From: Amoebophrya sp. AT5.2
Taxonomy: Eukaryota; Sar; Dinophyceae; Syndiniales; Amoebophryaceae
NCBI GenBank assembly: GCA_005223375.1
Contig: RXOD01003816.1
Location: 1-56,742 of the forward strand
DNA: 56,742 nucleotides
Direction: 5' to 3'
The notes beneath the pieces are model-generated. The model was not told the DNA's origin. It searched no databases and saw nothing but the letters and a program-made list of their open reading frames with translations. Position numbers and translations under genes: made by a program. Shown here piece by piece: positions 22,461 through 33,300 of the stretch. Within the stretch, counting starts at the first letter, position 1. Every line of letters begins with the position of its first letter.

Positions 22461-25400
22461 ATGAGTTCGCTGTTCGAGCAGTTTTTCGGCGGCAGCCGAT
22501 CCGAGGACCGCCAAGAGGAGGGCGCCCACACGGCACCGTCGGAAGAGCGCGTTGGGCGTGGTCTAACCCGGGAGTTGATGCTGTTTCCGCCGCCGCGTGT
22601 GCGCGCCGAGAGGGCGAGCGATGTGACGAACCATCTTGTGCACCCCTCACTAAATCGGATTCGCATGCAGGTCTCAACTACGGCACCGGTGGTACAGCCA
22701 GAGCCATCAAGCTTGCCTCTCGTGTCGTCGTTGATGTCGTCGTCGTCGGCGGAAAATGATGGTAGCGCTGAGGAATGGGAAGACGCAGACAACGTTGCGC
22801 GCGTAGAGCGGGTCGTTGTGGACGAAGGAGTGTCCTCGGTGGCGACGGCAAGCGAAAAATCGCCGGAGCACCGCTTACCGGCCGGGACATCGCAATCGGG
22901 ACGCGGAGAAGTGGCCGCAAGCGAGGCATCACCGGCTCGTGGTCGTGCGCCTGGAGTGGGAGCAGGCGCGGTGCCCCCCGCTACCGCCCCCAGCGGGGTT
23001 GCCGCACCGGCCAAAAATACCTTACGCCGGAGCGAAGGAGCCGCCGTCGCCGCGAGCTCGAGTGCCGCAACGGGTTCTAAATCATTCCGCAAACATTCGT
23101 TCGGGCGAAACGCTGCGAACGCGATCCGCCAGCACGCGTCTGAGCGCGGTAGCTATTTTTCTGCGTCGTCCAGATCCGGGGTTGGAGCGTTGGGCTCTGC
23201 ACGCGGCCGCTCCCCTCCGCCAATGTCTGCGCGAGCGGCTTTTCCGCCGCCCCAGGTTGCGGCCGCGCCGCCGCCCGCGAGGCCGGCGCCGACGCGTTTT
23301 TTGCCTGACCGGCGCATCGGCTGGAGCCGACCCGCTCTCGCCCCTTTGCCGCGGTCTTTACTTTTCCACGACATTACCGGCAAGGATTCAGCGGGAGCCT
23401 CGCTTCTCAGCCCGCACAGGCGCGCTTTGTCGGTGGACCGGGGAACGGCAGCGGCGCGCGGTTCTTTGACGGAAGGATCTACTTCTACTTACCGAGGAGC
23501 TCCGCTCTCCACCTCGACGGGCGCACGGCACACGAGAATGAGGGCGTCGAGCCAAGAGCAGAGGCATGAACAAGCGGCACCTCTCACGCCGTCGCGGAGT
23601 GGAGACCTCACTCGGAGTCTGCTCGCGGAGCGACAGCGAAGTGGGGAACTGGGCTTTAGAAACGGGATCTCTTACAGGTGGGGTGAAGTCGTGGAGCAGA
23701 AGCAGCAGGTGCGAACTGTTCCGCGAATTGTGGGCGCAGCCGCAGCACAGCCGCAGCAGAGTGCGTCTGCACGAGGACCGACGCGGGATGAGCCGCCCGA
23801 GGTACGGCGCCGGGACGACCCTCACTACGACCCGTTGATGGAGGTTCATACAGCTGTGGACGTGCCGGGCAGCTCCGCACAAGTTTTCGTACCCGTGCAG
23901 CTGCAGAACAATTTTACTGTCGCGAGCGACGCGGACGATAACGCGAGTGTCCACACAGTTGTACTCTCGCCCGCCGCGGCTGCGGGGGTTCTAGACCTAG
24001 CCGGACCTCCGCGGTCGATGCAATCCGACGCGGCTGCCCAGCAAGATACGACTTCGCTCGAAATCGGATCGGTGGCCACGCTTTCACCGCGGCAGTATTC
24101 GGATCTGGACACTGCGGTGTTGGAGTCCATTTCGAACAACTTGCGGAGCGATGGAGCGAACAAGGCTGGTGCGAGTGGCTCTTCTACTGATCCGCTGGCG
24201 TCGACAACGACTGTCCCGCAGGCGTCCGTTGGTGCTGCGCCGCCGCTCAGTAACGAGAACGCCGCGAGTTCAGAGTCGGCCCGAAAGAAGGTCACTCCGT
24301 CGGCGTCTGCAGCCACCGGAAACGCAGGCGCAACTGCAACATCGAAAGCAAGTAGCAGCAGCAATTCGTCGCGGTTCTTTAGGCCAGCGGATCGGCAGCG
24401 AGTGCTTGACGATCTGCCTGGCACTCCGGCGATGGTCGCGGCTGCGGCAGCGGGGATAGAGGCACAACTACCAGGAGGAGCTGCTGTGATCCCGACCGCG
24501 GCAGTATCGACGGCAACCGGACGCGCGGTTCCCGCAGGCAGTTCTTCTGCCGCGGCGAGCCGCACTCCCTTTCCAGCCACTGGACTCGTACGACCGTCCA
24601 TCGTGCGTCGGCAGTCGCCGCCGTCCGTCGCCAACCGCGCGGCGGGGAACGTGTTTCCGCGCAGCAGGCCCGTCGAGAGGCTGCGTCGTTCCAACTCCGG
24701 TCGCGCCAGCTCGCCGCTGTCGCGACGGCAGGGCGACGTAAGTGGGAGTACATCCCGTGCCGCGCCGGGGGGATTCGGAGTTTCGCCGCCCACTTTGCTG
24801 CAACTCGTGAATCGCGCGCAGAGTCGGAGCCCGCCGCGGAACCAGAGATCGCCCCTGCACGAAGTTGCCACTGCCAGAAACAGGCACGCAGCACGAGCCC
24901 CGGCAGCGTCGGGAAATCGGAACGCGCGCCCGGCGTCGCCGACGAGCAGCCGGATACTGGTATCGATGAAGCCCGACGATGCGCTCGCGATGCGGTATGG
25001 ACTGCCAGCAGATTTGGAAAAGAACCCCCTGTACAGCGTTTACGTCAAGGCGGGAGGCCGCGTCGGGCCCGCGTTTTTCAATCATTTGTACTGTGACGAC
25101 GCGATCGACCCCATCTCGCAGCTGCAGATATGGGAGAAAGACACGCCGGCTCCCAGCACCACGGGAGGACAAAAGTCCACGTCAAACAAGAATGCCGCGT
25201 ACGCGACCCGCCGCCTCCCGGAGCCGGCGGAGGTGAAGTACCTTATTAGCTACTGGGAGAATGGTATTTTTTGCCGGGGGTTCGCTGCCGAGACGGTGCA
25301 GCGGCAGCTCCAACTGAACCAGGCGCTCGTGCACCCCGTGTCGAAGGAGCCCATCCCCGATGCGGCCATCGCTTCGATCAAGAAACTGATCCAGATCCTC

Positions 25401-25940
25401 GTCGAGGAGAAACTGATCGACCCCTGCGAAGAGAAACTGCCCCTAAACTACAGCTACGCCGAGGTGGCCGCGGAGGACGTGGGGGAAGACCCCAAGGCGA
25501 AGATCGCCGCGATGGCGCAGGCCGTTTTCCACTCCTTCTTCATCGAAGCGACGCTGGACCTGGACGAGTCGGTGTTTCTAGCGTTCACGTTGCCGGAGCT
25601 GAAGGCGTTCTACGGCGAGCTGCGCACCATGTGGCACCGCAACTTCTCCAACGCCGAGCAGCGGGAGCTGCGGAACTCGGAGTTCGCTTTCCTGACCGGC
25701 TACCCGACCTTGCGGTCGCCGACAGACACCGTGCTGGGGTGGCAGTACTTCCTCCTGAAAGAAATGGCAGCGTGCTTCGAGAACGAAGAGGCGGACATCA
25801 TGCTGAAAAAGAGATGCATGTACCTGATCACTGCAGCCCTGGTGCAGGTGTCGCCCACGGTGCGGGAAAGATACAGCGAACACGTGTACGTGGACGAAAC
25901 GGCGACGCTAAGCAGGACCGATACAGGACAGTCAGTGTAG
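22461..25940 (+). CDS. 1,159-aa disordered protein with U-box-like C-terminal domain (paralogue of 8531 gene)
   Basis: A single exon from ATG 22461. Residues 1-830 are low-complexity, Ser/Ala/Arg/Pro-rich, with many RS/SP sites and no repeats like those of the paralogue. Residues ~830-1150 are compact. They contain LPADLEKNPLYSVYVKAGG, Cys878 in CDDAIDPISQ, a helix FAAETVQRQLQLN, HPVSKEPIP near residue 958, and a long helical region with VFHSFFIEATLDLDE, WHRNFSNAEQREL and VQVSPTVRERYSEH. The same order and spacing occurs in the 8531 gene. The Asp-Pro-Ile/helix/His-Pro-Val pattern is reminiscent of a U-box (degenerate RING without zinc ligands), but I cannot confirm it. The paralogue is spliced where this gene is not, so this copy may have lost introns by retroposition. 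Function unknown. Confidence 0.82.
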   Translation: MSSLFEQFFGGSRSEDRQEEGAHTAPSEERVGRGLTRELMLFPPPRVRAERASDVTNHLVHPSLNRIRMQVSTTAPVVQPEPSSLPLVSSLMSSSSAENDGSAEEWEDADNVARVERVVVDEGVSSVATASEKSPEHRLPAGTSQSGRGEVAASEASPARGRAPGVGAGAVPPATAPSGVAAPAKNTLRRSEGAAVAASSSAATGSKSFRKHSFGRNAANAIRQHASERGSYFSASSRSGVGALGSARGRSPPPMSARAAFPPPQVAAAPPPARPAPTRFLPDRRIGWSRPALAPLPRSLLFHDITGKDSAGASLLSPHRRALSVDRGTAAARGSLTEGSTSTYRGAPLSTSTGARHTRMRASSQEQRHEQAAPLTPSRSGDLTRSLLAERQRSGELGFRNGISYRWGEVVEQKQQVRTVPRIVGAAAAQPQQSASARGPTRDEPPEVRRRDDPHYDPLMEVHTAVDVPGSSAQVFVPVQLQNNFTVASDADDNASVHTVVLSPAAAAGVLDLAGPPRSMQSDAAAQQDTTSLEIGSVATLSPRQYSDLDTAVLESISNNLRSDGANKAGASGSSTDPLASTTTVPQASVGAAPPLSNENAASSESARKKVTPSASAATGNAGATATSKASSSSNSSRFFRPADRQRVLDDLPGTPAMVAAAAAGIEAQLPGGAAVIPTAAVSTATGRAVPAGSSSAAASRTPFPATGLVRPSIVRRQSPPSVANRAAGNVFPRSRPVERLRRSNSGRASSPLSRRQGDVSGSTSRAAPGGFGVSPPTLLQLVNRAQSRSPPRNQRSPLHEVATARNRHAARAPAASGNRNARPASPTSSRILVSMKPDDALAMRYGLPADLEKNPLYSVYVKAGGRVGPAFFNHLYCDDAIDPISQLQIWEKDTPAPSTTGGQKSTSNKNAAYATRRLPEPAEVKYLISYWENGIFCRGFAAETVQRQLQLNQALVHPVSKEPIPDAAIASIKKLIQILVEEKLIDPCEEKLPLNYSYAEVAAEDVGEDPKAKIAAMAQAVFHSFFIEATLDLDESVFLAFTLPELKAFYGELRTMWHRNFSNAEQRELRNSEFAFLTGYPTLRSPTDTVLGWQYFLLKEMAACFENEEADIMLKKRCMYLITAALVQVSPTVRERYSEHVYVDETATLSRTDTGQSV

Positions 25941-26847
25941 GTAGAGTAATGTTTTGCCGCTATAGCCCGCTGATCTTTTGGTTTTGGCTGGAGGCAGCGG
26001 AAAAATGGTTTCGCCGCACGATGTATAAATTTTTGGCTCAAGGTCTTGGGAGGCGTGCCCCTTGACCTGTGGCTGCGAGGCCCGAGCCCGATTGCAACGC
26101 TCCAGGAATCAGTAGGTAGACAGCTTGATTTACTACATCACGCCTTCACGCCCGAAAGAAAAACGAAATTCCCAGAACGCTTGGGATTGAGTAGGGGCAA
26201 AAAGTAGTGAAAAGCAGTCAACTCATTAAGACGACGTCGCAGATAACTAATAAAATTGTAAGGTAATTGATGGTCGGCAGTGGTGGTACCGGGACGTGAG
26301 TAGCAGATGCGTGAAGATCCATGAAAGCGTCGATCATTCGAAAGCATAGGAACCAAGCGCGTCATCGTGATCCTCAAAGCGCACTGTGTCTTCATCTCTG
26401 AAGTATTATCGATCTGCTGATTTTGATATTACATGACACGATCTCAGTGGCCCGTTGGTGTGGTGCCCCTCTTCGGCTGACGCTTCTTCTGCTCCGTCCT
26501 TGGTAATTCTGACCGCCCGCCCGTCGACAGGTAGACTACTTAGCAGCCTACGGTAGTTGCCTCCGGCCTTCGGGCAGGGGGTGGCCTATATACAAGTTAG
26601 CCAGCGAGAATTACCGATAAGCTACTACCGATTATCGATCCAAAGCATATCGAGGCACTGAGACATCTAGATGCATATAAATTTTACCATTCTTCTGCAT
26701 TTTCCTACATCGTTGAATAAAGTTGATTGAAAAATAAACTCTTCCGCGCAATTGAACCAATCGAACAGGAGCCTGGTACGGTACTTACTCAGCGACAGTT
26801 TTGACTTTTTCAGTTGTTGTTTCTCCGACACATCACGAGATAGGCTA
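25941..26847. other. AT-rich spacer upstream of the retrotransposon
   Basis: Composition shifts to AT-rich after the preceding stop. No gene supported. It contains the spliced-leader-like match at 26031-26042 and, at 26800-26813, a pyrimidine-rich acceptor-like tract (TTTGACTTTTTCAG). Confidence 0.5.
26031..26042 (+). other. Possible spliced-leader relic
   Basis: TTTTGGCTCAAG matches exactly the last 12 bases of the conserved 22-base dinoflagellate spliced leader (ending CATTTTGGCTCAAG). The match fails one base further 5', where there is an extra T before the A. Genomic relics of this kind are known in dinoflagellates from reinsertion of trans-spliced mRNAs. A chance 12-base match is possible but not expected in most windows of this size. 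Confidence 0.3.
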
Positions 26848-27063
26848 ATGACCAATTATGGATTTAAAGTAGGTGATTACGTAGAATGGAGAAAAAGGAA
26901 TGAACGCGCAATAACTGAAGGCGAGGCGTCTAACTTTGAGTGGCAGTCAGGGCACATCACTGAAATTTCTCTCGTTAACGCAGAAGTATTCACTTTTAAC
27001 GAACAGATCGGCAGATTCGAGTTAAGGAGTACATTTATAAAAACGAACTTACGAACGAACTAA
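26848..27063 (+). CDS. Small possible SH3-like/Tudor-like protein
   Basis: A 71-codon frame from ATG 26848. The peptide reads FKVGDYVEWRKRN, then FEWQSGHITEIS, AEVFTFNEQIG and FELRSTFIKTN. This is the alternating strand pattern of small SH3-like barrels (Tudor, agenet, chromo-barrel type), which often open with a VGD.VE strand. An acceptor-like TTTTTCAG lies 35 bases upstream. The AT-rich codon use differs from every other gene here. It could be a separate gene, part of the retrotransposon 5' region, or a chance frame. The domain idea is inference from a short sequence. Confidence 0.3.
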   Translation: MTNYGFKVGDYVEWRKRNERAITEGEASNFEWQSGHITEISLVNAEVFTFNEQIGRFELRSTFIKTNLRTN

Positions 27064-27360
27064 ATCCTTGTCACGTAAAATAAAATCGAAGTTGTGCATG
27101 GTGCGTAAAGATAACTAACTAACGACCTAACTGCGACGTCGTCCTACCCAGAAACGAAAGAAAAAATTTACCTTGAACTATACAAACAAAACCAAGCCCA
27201 GAAACGCGAGGAAGTACTCTGGCTGTGGAAGCGATCGCATCGCCCACACCCACAAGAACGTCGCGTCACTGGCATACTCGTGCCACCGGATTCCGCTGCT
27301 TCCCAAACGGTCAAGAACAGAAGCGGCTTCCTCTAACTTCAAGAACAAGTTGGCGGCGCA

Positions 27361-30300
27361 ATGGCTACGAGGCAGAACAAGAGAAGCGCATCCTCGGCTT
27401 TGTCGAGCGGGAGGAGCGACGCGCTCTCGCTTTTCGAGTTGGGCAAGAAAAACACCACAACAACTGCAGTTGCGGCGGCTGCTGCAGTAGACCCAGGGCC
27501 GAAGCTCGGGGCGATCGCCAAATCGAGACTCGGGAATAAATACAACCTGCGCTCGAAGGACGCCGGTCTTCTCGCGGAAGCAGCAAAAAGCAACATGGAA
27601 CTGCTCCTCGACGACGGGAAAAACATGGGGAAGGGAGCTGCAACTGCCAAGGCAGCGCCGATAATCAAGAGGGAAATCAAGTTTAAGTTTATCGGAAAAA
27701 GCGAACGAAAGACGGATTCGTGGTTCAAAGAAATCGTTGGTGTGCTGGTCATGCGTGGTGACGACATCGGGCTGTACGACGAAGCAGCCGAGTTTCTCAT
27801 GATTGCCGCTGGCAGCGTCGAAAAATACAAGACTCGCATGGTGACAAGCGGCAGGATGGAGCCAGAGGAGGGAAGCGACGCAAACAACGAGCAGACCAAA
27901 CGCAGAGCGATCGAGGACATCGGAGGACAGCCAGGCAATAAAGCCGGAAGCGAGCAGGAGACGACAACTGTATTTGCTCGCTCGGCTGCTGACCCGATGT
28001 ACAAGATTACGGCCGATCACTGTGGCCGGGTCCTCCGCGCCGCCGCCCGCGACTGCGCCAACGAAATCACAAAGCAGAGAAAGAAATACCGCTGCAAGCT
28101 CGAATTTCAGGAAGTTGACATCGTCTTCTGCAGCGCCGAGGAAGTAATGATCGACGCAGCGTACCGGAGGGCGGATGATGTTGCCGAGTATATCACTGGG
28201 TACAGGATGGAAAAGCTGGACTACGGTGGCGGGAGAGAAACTTTCCTCATCGACGCAGCAGTTGATGCGGTCGTCGTTGCGCAGCACAAGTTGATGAGGG
28301 GGTGGACTCAGCTCAATCTTGGAGAGTGCAAAAGAGTCGCCCATCTGCTCGTCTGGCAGATGACGGAAAATATGGGCTTGGCGGAAGCGAGGAGAAAGGG
28401 CATCTGGCTAAAGGTGTTCGAGACGATCAGCGCGCACCGTGACCTCGCAAACCGCCGACCGACTGACGTCAACGAAGTTTGGGGCAGGTTTCTTGCCGCG
28501 CTGATGATGCCAGAGGTCAAGGGGGGTCAGGACTACGGCGGCGAAACCATCAACTGCTTGATGTACTTCGATGAAGACGGGTTTTCCGAGGACGATGAAC
28601 ATGGCCTCATCCTCAACAACAAGCTCAAGACCTCAGCAGAGAAAACAGATGCGGCAAGCGTTGGCGAGGGTGATGACGGTGGCGACGTGAAGATGAAAGA
28701 CGCCGAGCGAGCGGTCCACAAGTTCGGTTCTGAGCTCGCGATTGAAGGACCCAGGATCGTCCAGAAACAACGAGACCGGCCGTACCGGACGATCGGACTG
28801 AAGCCGGACCGCATCCGCATCAGAAAGGAACACGTCTCCGAAAACAATCCGCGCAATGTCGTCGTACCTGCCGGAGTAATGCTCGAGGAGTATTTGTTCC
28901 CCATCACGGTGGGAAATGGCGCGAAGGAAAGCAGACCAAAGTACGTTCTTCCGCATGGGTTCCACCTAATGAGCGTGACGCAGATCATGGGAGGACAACC
29001 GAAGGGGCAGGGAAAAGGCGAGTCGAGAAAGAAAATGATGATCCAACCGGGAGCAGTCGCGGGTTACTTCGCCGCCTGCTTCGACGCGCAGGAGGAAAGC
29101 GACGAGATCCCGGTCTTTCCCCAAAATCTTGATCCACTCGTGCGGGCAGCCTCGGTTGGTGACCACGTCGTGGGAAACCTCTTCTGGAAGCGAATTCAAA
29201 GGACTGGCAAGTCCGTACTGGCCACTGAGCCGCGGTTGCTGCGTAAGGTGAGGGACCCCCGAGACGTCGTTCATGCCCACTCAACCGTCTTTCCAGACAA
29301 ACCAGATGACGTGGAGCCGAGCGAGGAGCTTGCCAGGACCGGAGGCGGCGAGGTCGCGAGCATGTCCTTTGAGGACCTCAAAACGGAAATTGAAAAGATC
29401 AGCACGCAAGCGATTGAAAAACGCATTGCTCCGCTTGAAAATAAGGTCAACGCAATCGAGGAGGGACTGCAATCGCTCGAGGAAAAAACTGATCGCCAGC
29501 ACGAAGCGGTCAGCGGGCAAATCCGCAACCTGTCGACAAAAATCGAAGTCAACACGAGCAACATCGAACAGAAAATCGACGCCAGCGCCAAAGTCAACGA
29601 TGAAGTCTTGCAGATCCTGCGGGGAAGTGGAGGAGCCAGCGCCGGACAAGGTGGATTCGCGTCGGCGATCATACCAGTTGAAGCGCAGACAAGAGAGCTC
29701 AAAAAGGCCATGCGTGCCAATGTTCTCGCCGTTGAAGAGGCTATGAAAACGGGGGCCTCCTACTCCTTCGCGAAGGGTGCGCCAGTCGCGCCGATGCTCC
29801 GGGACCAGGGCACGTTCTACGTCAACGCTGATGCAGCCGTTGTTGGATTCGAACCTAACGAGGACACCGATAATGACATCAGCGACGTCGAGTTCCATGG
29901 GAATAAAAACAAAAATGGGGGTGAAGACATCAACCTTGCGGCTGGGCCTGGTGCCGGCGTCGCCCCCGGGGTTGTAGGCTCCCAAAGAAGCAACTACAGT
30001 ATGCAAGACGCGTCGCAATTTGGTGATCACGGTGCCGGCGCTGGTGAATTGGAGGGGGAGGTACTCCTACGTGGCGATGATGTAGGAAACCAACGGCAAG
30101 AACCAGCTTCCTCTTACCCCGTCTGCGCCTCCGTCGGCCGCGTTGCGCCACCAGGACAGTCTGGAGGAGAGCACCTTGTTCGTGAAGTGGCCACGGCCAA
30201 TACTTTTTGGACAAAAGTGCGAAGGAGGAGAGCGGTCCGGGGTCAGTCACAGGAAAATAGTCTCGTAGGTGGCCACAAGGTAGGAATTGATCATCAGCGT

Positions 30301-33300
30301 AGCGCATACAAACAAAACTGCTTCAGGTGCCGATGGGAGAAAGCGACCCGTAATGAAGGGGGATTCAATAACAGGTGGAGCGGATTTGAAGCTTTGCGGG
30401 CCGGCGATGACGATGCTACCACCATTGGAAGCGGGGATGAGCTAACGACTACTGACGACGAGACTACTGAAGCCGAACCCGAGGCGAAAGACATCAGCAT
30501 CGACAAGACAAATAGCAGGCAAAGCAGTGGAACAAGTGGTGCCGCCCCGGAGCACAAGAGTAGTAGTTCGAACTCCGGCAGCGGCGCGGACGCTGTCGAG
30601 GGCGGATGGAAGGACGAAAACAGTGGCTACAAGAACAGAAAAATAGATGACGACGAGTGGTTGAGAACTATTGAAAAAGAAGAAAATGGAAGATACATAG
30701 TTGTTGAAGACCGTGGCGTCGTCGGCGGTCTCTCCGTCGATGGTGAGTCGTTGGTGGTTGACGACGGGCTGCGCGCGTGGTGCCGCCCTCGTGGCACTGG
30801 GCGACGCACGAGAAAGGACAAAAGAGACCTCGCTCAGTGGCTACAAGAAGACGACGATATCATACGAAAAACGCCAATTAGTGATGGGGAAAATGATGAA
30901 AACCTCACCGTCGACGACGCAGTAAGGGCGGCAGCTCGGAAGGTTGGCCGAGCCACGCTGTTCTTCCTACAGCTAAGCAGGGAGAGAATCTGGAAAATCG
31001 AGCAGTGTGACCGACGCCGCGTGCGAGGAGCGCGGCATGCAAACAACAAACGAGTGAGGAGCTGCGCTCCAAAGTCGAGGTGGTCGTGCGGTCCTGCGTC
31101 GCGTTGCGAGAGTTGTCTCGGAGGCTCAAGGCGAGGTGCAGCTCTGCGCAAGTCGAAGGCGTGGGTTGTTGGTTTTGTTGTGTTTGTTTGCGTGATGATC
31201 AATCTACTGATGTGGCCCCTATTTCTAGACTATGTGACAAGTGACCAAGTCCGGAGACCGGGAAGGAAGGGCACCAGTGCCGCCTCTGCAACTGCTAACG
31301 CCGAGGATGGTGAGTCAGACGAAACGTGCGCAACTGCAGAAGGAGCACCAGAGGCTCGAGAAGGAGTGATGACCAGTCCAACGAGCAAAGCGGCTGCTGA
31401 CGTCGTTTCCACCAACGACACACCCCCTTCTGTTCCTGTCGACTCCCCGGCACCAACTTTTTGCTCAAAAGCGGAGCGAAGAGACGGAGCGGATGAAACA
31501 ACAACTGCCGATCTGGGAAACGGGGATGGGAAAAACGACCTAAACGAGGCGGGCAGTGATGAAGAAGAACCGAGCGCCGCGAAGGTCGTTGGGGACGACG
31601 GCGGGCGGCCCGATGAGGTTGCTTCAGCATCGGATGAAGCGCAGATAGTCATCACCCAGTTAGCAGGTGGAGGAAACCGCGCAAAAGGCCGCGGGAAAGC
31701 AGGAGCCGAGGGCCCCGGGAGCGAGCAGTTCGGCAGCGAGGCTGGCGACGACGCTTCTGAGGCCACTGACCCGGCTGACCATGATCTCGATCCTTGGTGG
31801 GAAGTACCAGTTGCCGAGACCGTCACGACCCCGGGCTACAACGGGCTACGGATAGGAGCCGTAAACGCGGAGAGCGCCGGGCCGGGTGACGATCGGTTGG
31901 CCGAAATAATCGAGTTCGCCAGATGGAGGAGGCTCGGCGTCGTCGCGCTGAGTGAATTTGACTACGTCAAAGGAGCAATTGAGAACGCCGAGCTCTTCCA
32001 CAGAATGACGAGACGTGCAACAACGGCGGGGGAGAAGGTCATCGATGACGAGGGTGTTGATGCGCCACCGGGGCCCAGGTGGATGCACCACGCCAACTAC
32101 GATCTGCTGTGGACCAATGGGGCCGGACTGCTAATTATCGACAAGGAACTACGGAAACAGGTGCGGGCGCTGCATGTCGAGGGACGGGAGGCAGAGCTCG
32201 GGCGTGCAGTGAGGTGGCGGCCCCGCATGATCGCACTGTACTTAGACGAGATTGTTCTGGCTGCTGCGTACTCCCCCACTCGTGACCAGACGGCTGCCGC
32301 GGAGGAATTCGATCGCGGGCTGCTCGAGATCATGACCGAGATGAAAAAGAGGAAGCAAGACAAATGGAAATTTCGAGTTTGCCTTGGTGATTTTAATGCA
32401 CAGGTCGGGTCGGAGGAGTTCGGTGGAATGTCGGTCCATGGTGGGTGGGGAATGCCTAGGTCCACAGCCCGGGGAAGGAAGCTGGCCCGGCGGCTGAACG
32501 AACAGAACTTTGTCCTCGCTGGTTCACACTTTGAGGCGGGGGACGGGAATTACACGACGTTCAGCTCTGCATTGGGATCCTCGGAGGTCGACCACGCCAT
32601 CGTGCCGGGCGGGTGCTTGCCAAGGTGCAAGGGCTACCGCCGCGTCGATCTCAACGTATGTTCTCCCTACGACCCAGCGGGAGTGGCCAGGTGGAACGGG
32701 AAGCGCTACTCGCACAGGGCGCTGGAGCTGTCGGTCGAGGTTCGAACCAGGAAGCAGCTGAAAGAAGAGGGGCGGGAGAAAAAGCTTCGCGGAATGCAAA
32801 TTGCCACCGCACTGCCGAAGGAGGTCGTAGAAAAGATTAACGTCGGACTGCAGAAGAAGATCACGGAAAGCCGGGGGAGTTTTGGTCTTGAAGGCTTTCA
32901 GAGCCACCTCATGGAGATCCTGCCGACGATGCTGGTGCCGAAGGGCAGTGTTAGGGTCCCGAAGCGGCTGAGTAAGAATCCGCCGCGGCTGGTTGAGGAC
33001 GCCGCCGGCAGGGCCAAGATGTGGCAGATCTTCAGCGAGTCGGAGTCGATGGCTGGGAAGAAGACTTCTTGCGCCATCACTGCCGAGCAGGCGACGAAGC
33101 AGTATGAGGCCGTCGGATCCAACCCGCTGCACCCGGGGGCTGCCCACCTGCCGATAGAGTCGGAGATGGCAGGACTGATCGATCCTCTCCCGCGGGACCT
33201 GGTAGAGGGACTCGACGCTCCAATTGGGTTTAGGGAGTTCAAGGGCGCGGTCAACAGGTCCTGGCAGGGCGGGCGAGCTGTTGATGTACATGGGTTGTCC

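Noticed and set aside
22286..25172. Long minus-strand frames opposite the 22461 gene
   Set aside because: Composition is typical of the reverse complement of a GC-rich low-complexity gene; no motifs.
26600..26650. Terminal repeat of a DNA transposon (CGATAA...TTATCG)
   Set aside because: The inverted repeat is only 6 bases with no partner elsewhere and no transposase.
27178..28344. A 388-codon minus-strand frame opposite the retrotransposon
   Set aside because: It is a shadow of the plus-strand ORF; the plus frame runs for 2,856 codons with recognisable domains downstream.
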